Below are positions 61,827 through 64,000 of a stretch of DNA of 64,000 bases, piece by piece; position 1 is the first letter of the stretch; every line of letters begins with the position of its first letter. Where the stretch lies: positions 1 through 64,000 of the forward strand of contig NZ_QJHK01000004.1 in the NCBI RefSeq assembly GCF_003202435.1, written 5' to 3'. The translations under genes were made by a program, and so were the position numbers. The notes under the pieces were generated by a model. That model did no database searches. It was given only the letters and a program-made list of their open reading frames with translations, and had not been told where the DNA came from. Origin of the DNA: Flavobacterium cheongpyeongense. GTDB lineage: Bacteria > Bacteroidota > Bacteroidia > Flavobacteriales > Flavobacteriaceae.

Positions 61827-62006
61827 AATAGATAATTTATTTAAATAGATACTTAAAGTTAGTATTTTATCCTGATTTTTCAAAATTTATTTTATGCTAC
61901 AAAGCTACTAAGCTTCTAAGGGACCAAGATTAAGTTAACATTAATAAAAAAGCTTAAAGTATTGAAGGTTCATAGTTGTGAAACTTCTGCAAACTACAAT
62001 TAAAGT

Positions 62007-62039
62007 AAAAAGCCCAAACTTTTAAAAATTTGGGCTTTA
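62007..62039 (-). terminator. Terminator of the ferredoxin-NADP reductase gene
   Basis: On the minus strand AAAGCCCAAA pairs with TTTGGGCTTT, followed by TTACTTT. It lies 50 bases after the stop. Confidence 0.8.
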
Positions 62040-62088
62040 TAATTTGAAAATGTTAGTCGTTTACTATCTAGCGACTTAGAACTTATCT

Positions 62089-63141
62089 TTAAACAATCGC
62101 TTTAACAACTGCTTTTGGAGCTTCTTTTCGGGTTCCGTCAAAACCGTCTACACCAGAAACTGTGGTGTATTTTAATACGTATTTTTTACCTGGATTGATG
62201 ATTTGGTACGCTGCCTGACACATTAAAGTCGCTTCGTGAAAACCGCAAAGAATCAGTTTTAATTTTCCAGGGTAGGTATTAACGTCACCAATTGCGAAGA
62301 TTCCCGGAATATTGGTTTGGTAATCTAATGCGTTGTTTACTTTAATGGCATTTTTCTCGATTTCTAATCCCCAGTCTGCGATTGGACCTAATTTTGGCGT
62401 TAAGCCGAAAAGCGGAATAAAATAATCGGTTTCGATTTTGCGGTGTGCTCCGTTCTCTTCGATGTCCAAAGCTTCTACATGCTCAGCACCGTGAATTCCG
62501 ATTACCTCAGCCGGTGTAATTAATTTGATTTTTCCAGCAGATTTTAATTCCTGTACTTTTTCAACAGAATCCAAAGCTCCTCTGAATTCATTTCTACGGT
62601 GAATTAAAGTTACTTCTGAAGCTACATTTGCCAAAAAGATACTCCAGTCTAATGCTGAATCTCCACCTCCGGCAATAACAACTCTTTTATCCCTGAATTT
62701 CTCCGGATTTTTGATGAAGTATTTTACACCTTTATCTTCATAAAACTCGATATCTTCAATAAGAGGTTTTCTGGGTTCGAAACTTCCCAAACCTCCGGCA
62801 ATTGCGATAACCGGTGCGTGAAATTTCTTTCCTTTATTTGAGGTTACGATAAAACTTCCGTCTTCTTGTTTTTCGATCGTTTCTGCACGCTCACCTAAAG
62901 TAAAACCAGGTTCAAATTGTTTAATCTGTTCCATTAATCCGTCTACTAAATCTCCCGCTAACACTTCCGGAAAACCAGGAATGTCATAAATTGGCTTTTT
63001 AGGGTACAATTCAGAAAGTTGTCCGCCCGGTTGTGGCAAAGCATCTAAAATATGGCATTTTAATTTTAATAATCCTGCCTCGAAAACGGCAAATAAACCT
63101 GTTGGTCCTGCTCCAATTATAAGTATATCTGTTTTAATCAT
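62089..63141 (-). CDS. Ferredoxin/flavodoxin-NADP(+) reductase, TrxR-like type
   Basis: I choose the ATG at 63141 (MIKTDILIIGAGPTG); the frame extends seven codons. The protein has 350 residues. FAD motif GAGPTGLFAVFEAG, NADP motif AGGGDSALDWSIFLA, and the C-terminal GDVNTYPGKLKLI. The CxxC of thioredoxin reductases is absent, as in the YumC-type ferredoxin-NADP reductases. It would pass electrons to ferredoxin-dependent enzymes, which could include sulfite reductase, in keeping with the siroheme gene next to it. Confidence 0.9.
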   Translation of the reverse strand: MIKTDILIIGAGPTGLFAVFEAGLLKLKCHILDALPQPGGQLSELYPKKPIYDIPGFPEVLAGDLVDGLMEQIKQFEPGFTLGERAETIEKQEDGSFIVTSNKGKKFHAPVIAIAGGLGSFEPRKPLIEDIEFYEDKGVKYFIKNPEKFRDKRVVIAGGGDSALDWSIFLANVASEVTLIHRRNEFRGALDSVEKVQELKSAGKIKLITPAEVIGIHGAEHVEALDIEENGAHRKIETDYFIPLFGLTPKLGPIADWGLEIEKNAIKVNNALDYQTNIPGIFAIGDVNTYPGKLKLILCGFHEATLMCQAAYQIINPGKKYVLKYTTVSGVDGFDGTRKEAPKAVVKAIV

Positions 63142-63336
63142 TATGGTGTTGTTTATAATCATTCTTAATAATACAAAGAAACGAATAATTTATTCTAATT
63201 TCAATGACTTTTATCATTCATTCTTTGCGAAACTTTTACTCTTTATTTTTTAACGAAACGGTAATTTCGTTTCTTTGGTCTCATCGGGTTACAAGCCGAC
63301 ACTACAAAATCGGTCGTTCCTCCGGAACTTTTTTTG

Positions 63337-63918
63337 TTATTCTTTATTTTTCAAAGATGCTGTTATTTCATTCATCTTCTTCACTTTATCTTCAAAATCG
63401 CCTTTCAGCGTTTTTCTGTATTCGTTGAGGTTTTCAACCATTTTGTTGATGTCCTCCGGAATCACTTCTTCAAAAAACTCTCTTAGTCTTTTGGCTGTTG
63501 TTGGTGATTTTCCGTTCGTTGAAATCGCAATTTTGACATTTCCTTTTGTTACGATTCCGCCCAGATAATAATCACATAAATCTGGTGTATCGGCAATATT
63601 GCAAATCAGATACCGATTTCTGGACAAATCGTATACTCTTTTATTTACTTTTAAATCATCAGTACACGCAATAACCATGTGTCGCTTTTTGAGCATTTTC
63701 TTTTTAAACTTCGATTTTGTTAGTTTAATTGAAGGATGCTTTTCTGCCAGAAGCTTTATTTCCAAATGAAAATCTTTTGAAACGACCTCTACATTCGCAT
63801 TTGGGCTTGATTTCAATAAAAAAGAAAGCTTTTCAAGTCCTACATTTCCTCCACCAACAATCAGCACACTTAGATTGTGAAGCTTTAAGAATACCGGATA
63901 TAATTCGTTTTGTTCCAT
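63337..63918 (-). CDS. Precorrin-2 dehydrogenase / sirohydrochlorin ferrochelatase-like protein
   Basis: The protein has 193 residues. The NAD-binding start NLSVLIVGGGNVGLEKLSFLL, the acidic switch ACTDDLKVN, and the segment NIADTPDLCDYYLGGIVTKGNVKIAISTNGKSPTTAKRLREFFEEVIP match the N-terminal (CysG/Met8-type) domain. It makes sirohydrochlorin and probably inserts iron to give siroheme, the cofactor of sulfite reductase. It is one of the sulfur-assimilation genes expected near metH. The start is 82 bases from the window edge, and no regulatory element is seen there. Confidence 0.9.
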   Translation of the reverse strand: MEQNELYPVFLKLHNLSVLIVGGGNVGLEKLSFLLKSSPNANVEVVSKDFHLEIKLLAEKHPSIKLTKSKFKKKMLKKRHMVIACTDDLKVNKRVYDLSRNRYLICNIADTPDLCDYYLGGIVTKGNVKIAISTNGKSPTTAKRLREFFEEVIPEDINKMVENLNEYRKTLKGDFEDKVKKMNEITASLKNKE

Positions 63919-64000
63919 TTTAATTTATTTACATCCAGCCAAAATTAGATGATTTTTATTTCGATCAGATTAAAAATATGATTTTATATGCTATACGTTA

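Overview
The window looks like chromosomal DNA of a Flavobacterium species close to F. johnsoniae. The DNA is AT-rich. Several genes have the Bacteroidota promoter form (TTG, about 19-21 bases, TAnnTTTG), and Shine-Dalgarno sites are not evident. Three gliding-motility genes are present (gldD, gldE, gldA), together with substrates of the type IX secretion system (T9SS) and many SPII lipoproteins. I saw no rRNA, tRNA, CRISPR array, prophage or intact insertion sequence.

Layout. 1-2145: the end of an unseen gene, an AhpD-like protein and an AraC regulator. 2147-6090: three lipoprotein genes lying between a decayed copy of a glycosyltransferase 3' end and the intact glycosyltransferase gene. 6189-19802: core genes, namely miaE, an AsmA-like protein, rpmA/rplU, an M16 peptidase pair, a DMT transporter, an HMA lipoprotein, the gldD-gldE-ssb-mutY block, an HU protein and a 30-residue very basic protein missed by ordinary ORF cut-offs. 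20057-30071: RNase G, then pbpC with a giant alpha-2-macroglobulin lipoprotein. 30355-36669: tadA, two tandem TonB-C-like proteins, dxs, a DUF3078 protein and dgt. 36744-39126: an AT-rich two-gene accessory unit whose large protein joins a GHKL/sacsin-like ATPase to a DUF3883 nuclease-like domain; this is the best candidate for a poorly described system. 39270-44135: an Lrp regulator, metE, an outer-membrane barrel protein and gldA. 44184-53733: a secreted metalloprotease flanked by related hairpin repeats, an esterase, a PLP decarboxylase, a large T9SS type-B protein and a methyltransferase. 54004-61500: methionine synthesis (metF, metH in two genes) under a SAM-I riboswitch, with an insertion between the two metH halves that carries a DUF1016 nuclease gene between two direct repeats of about 145 bp. 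61592-64000: a small ORF, ferredoxin-NADP reductase and a siroheme-synthesis dehydrogenase.

How the genes fit together. Methionine can be made by two routes here. MetE is cobalamin-independent and lies divergent from an Lrp regulator. Split MetH is cobalamin-dependent, lies with MetF, and is controlled by S-adenosylmethionine through the riboswitch. PbpC and the alpha-2-macroglobulin are a known periplasmic repair/defence pairing. Intergenic DNA is rich in palindromic repeats. Two of the families (six short copies and two long copies) share terminal motifs and seem to be one superfamily. All assignments come from reading the sequence; no database search was run.
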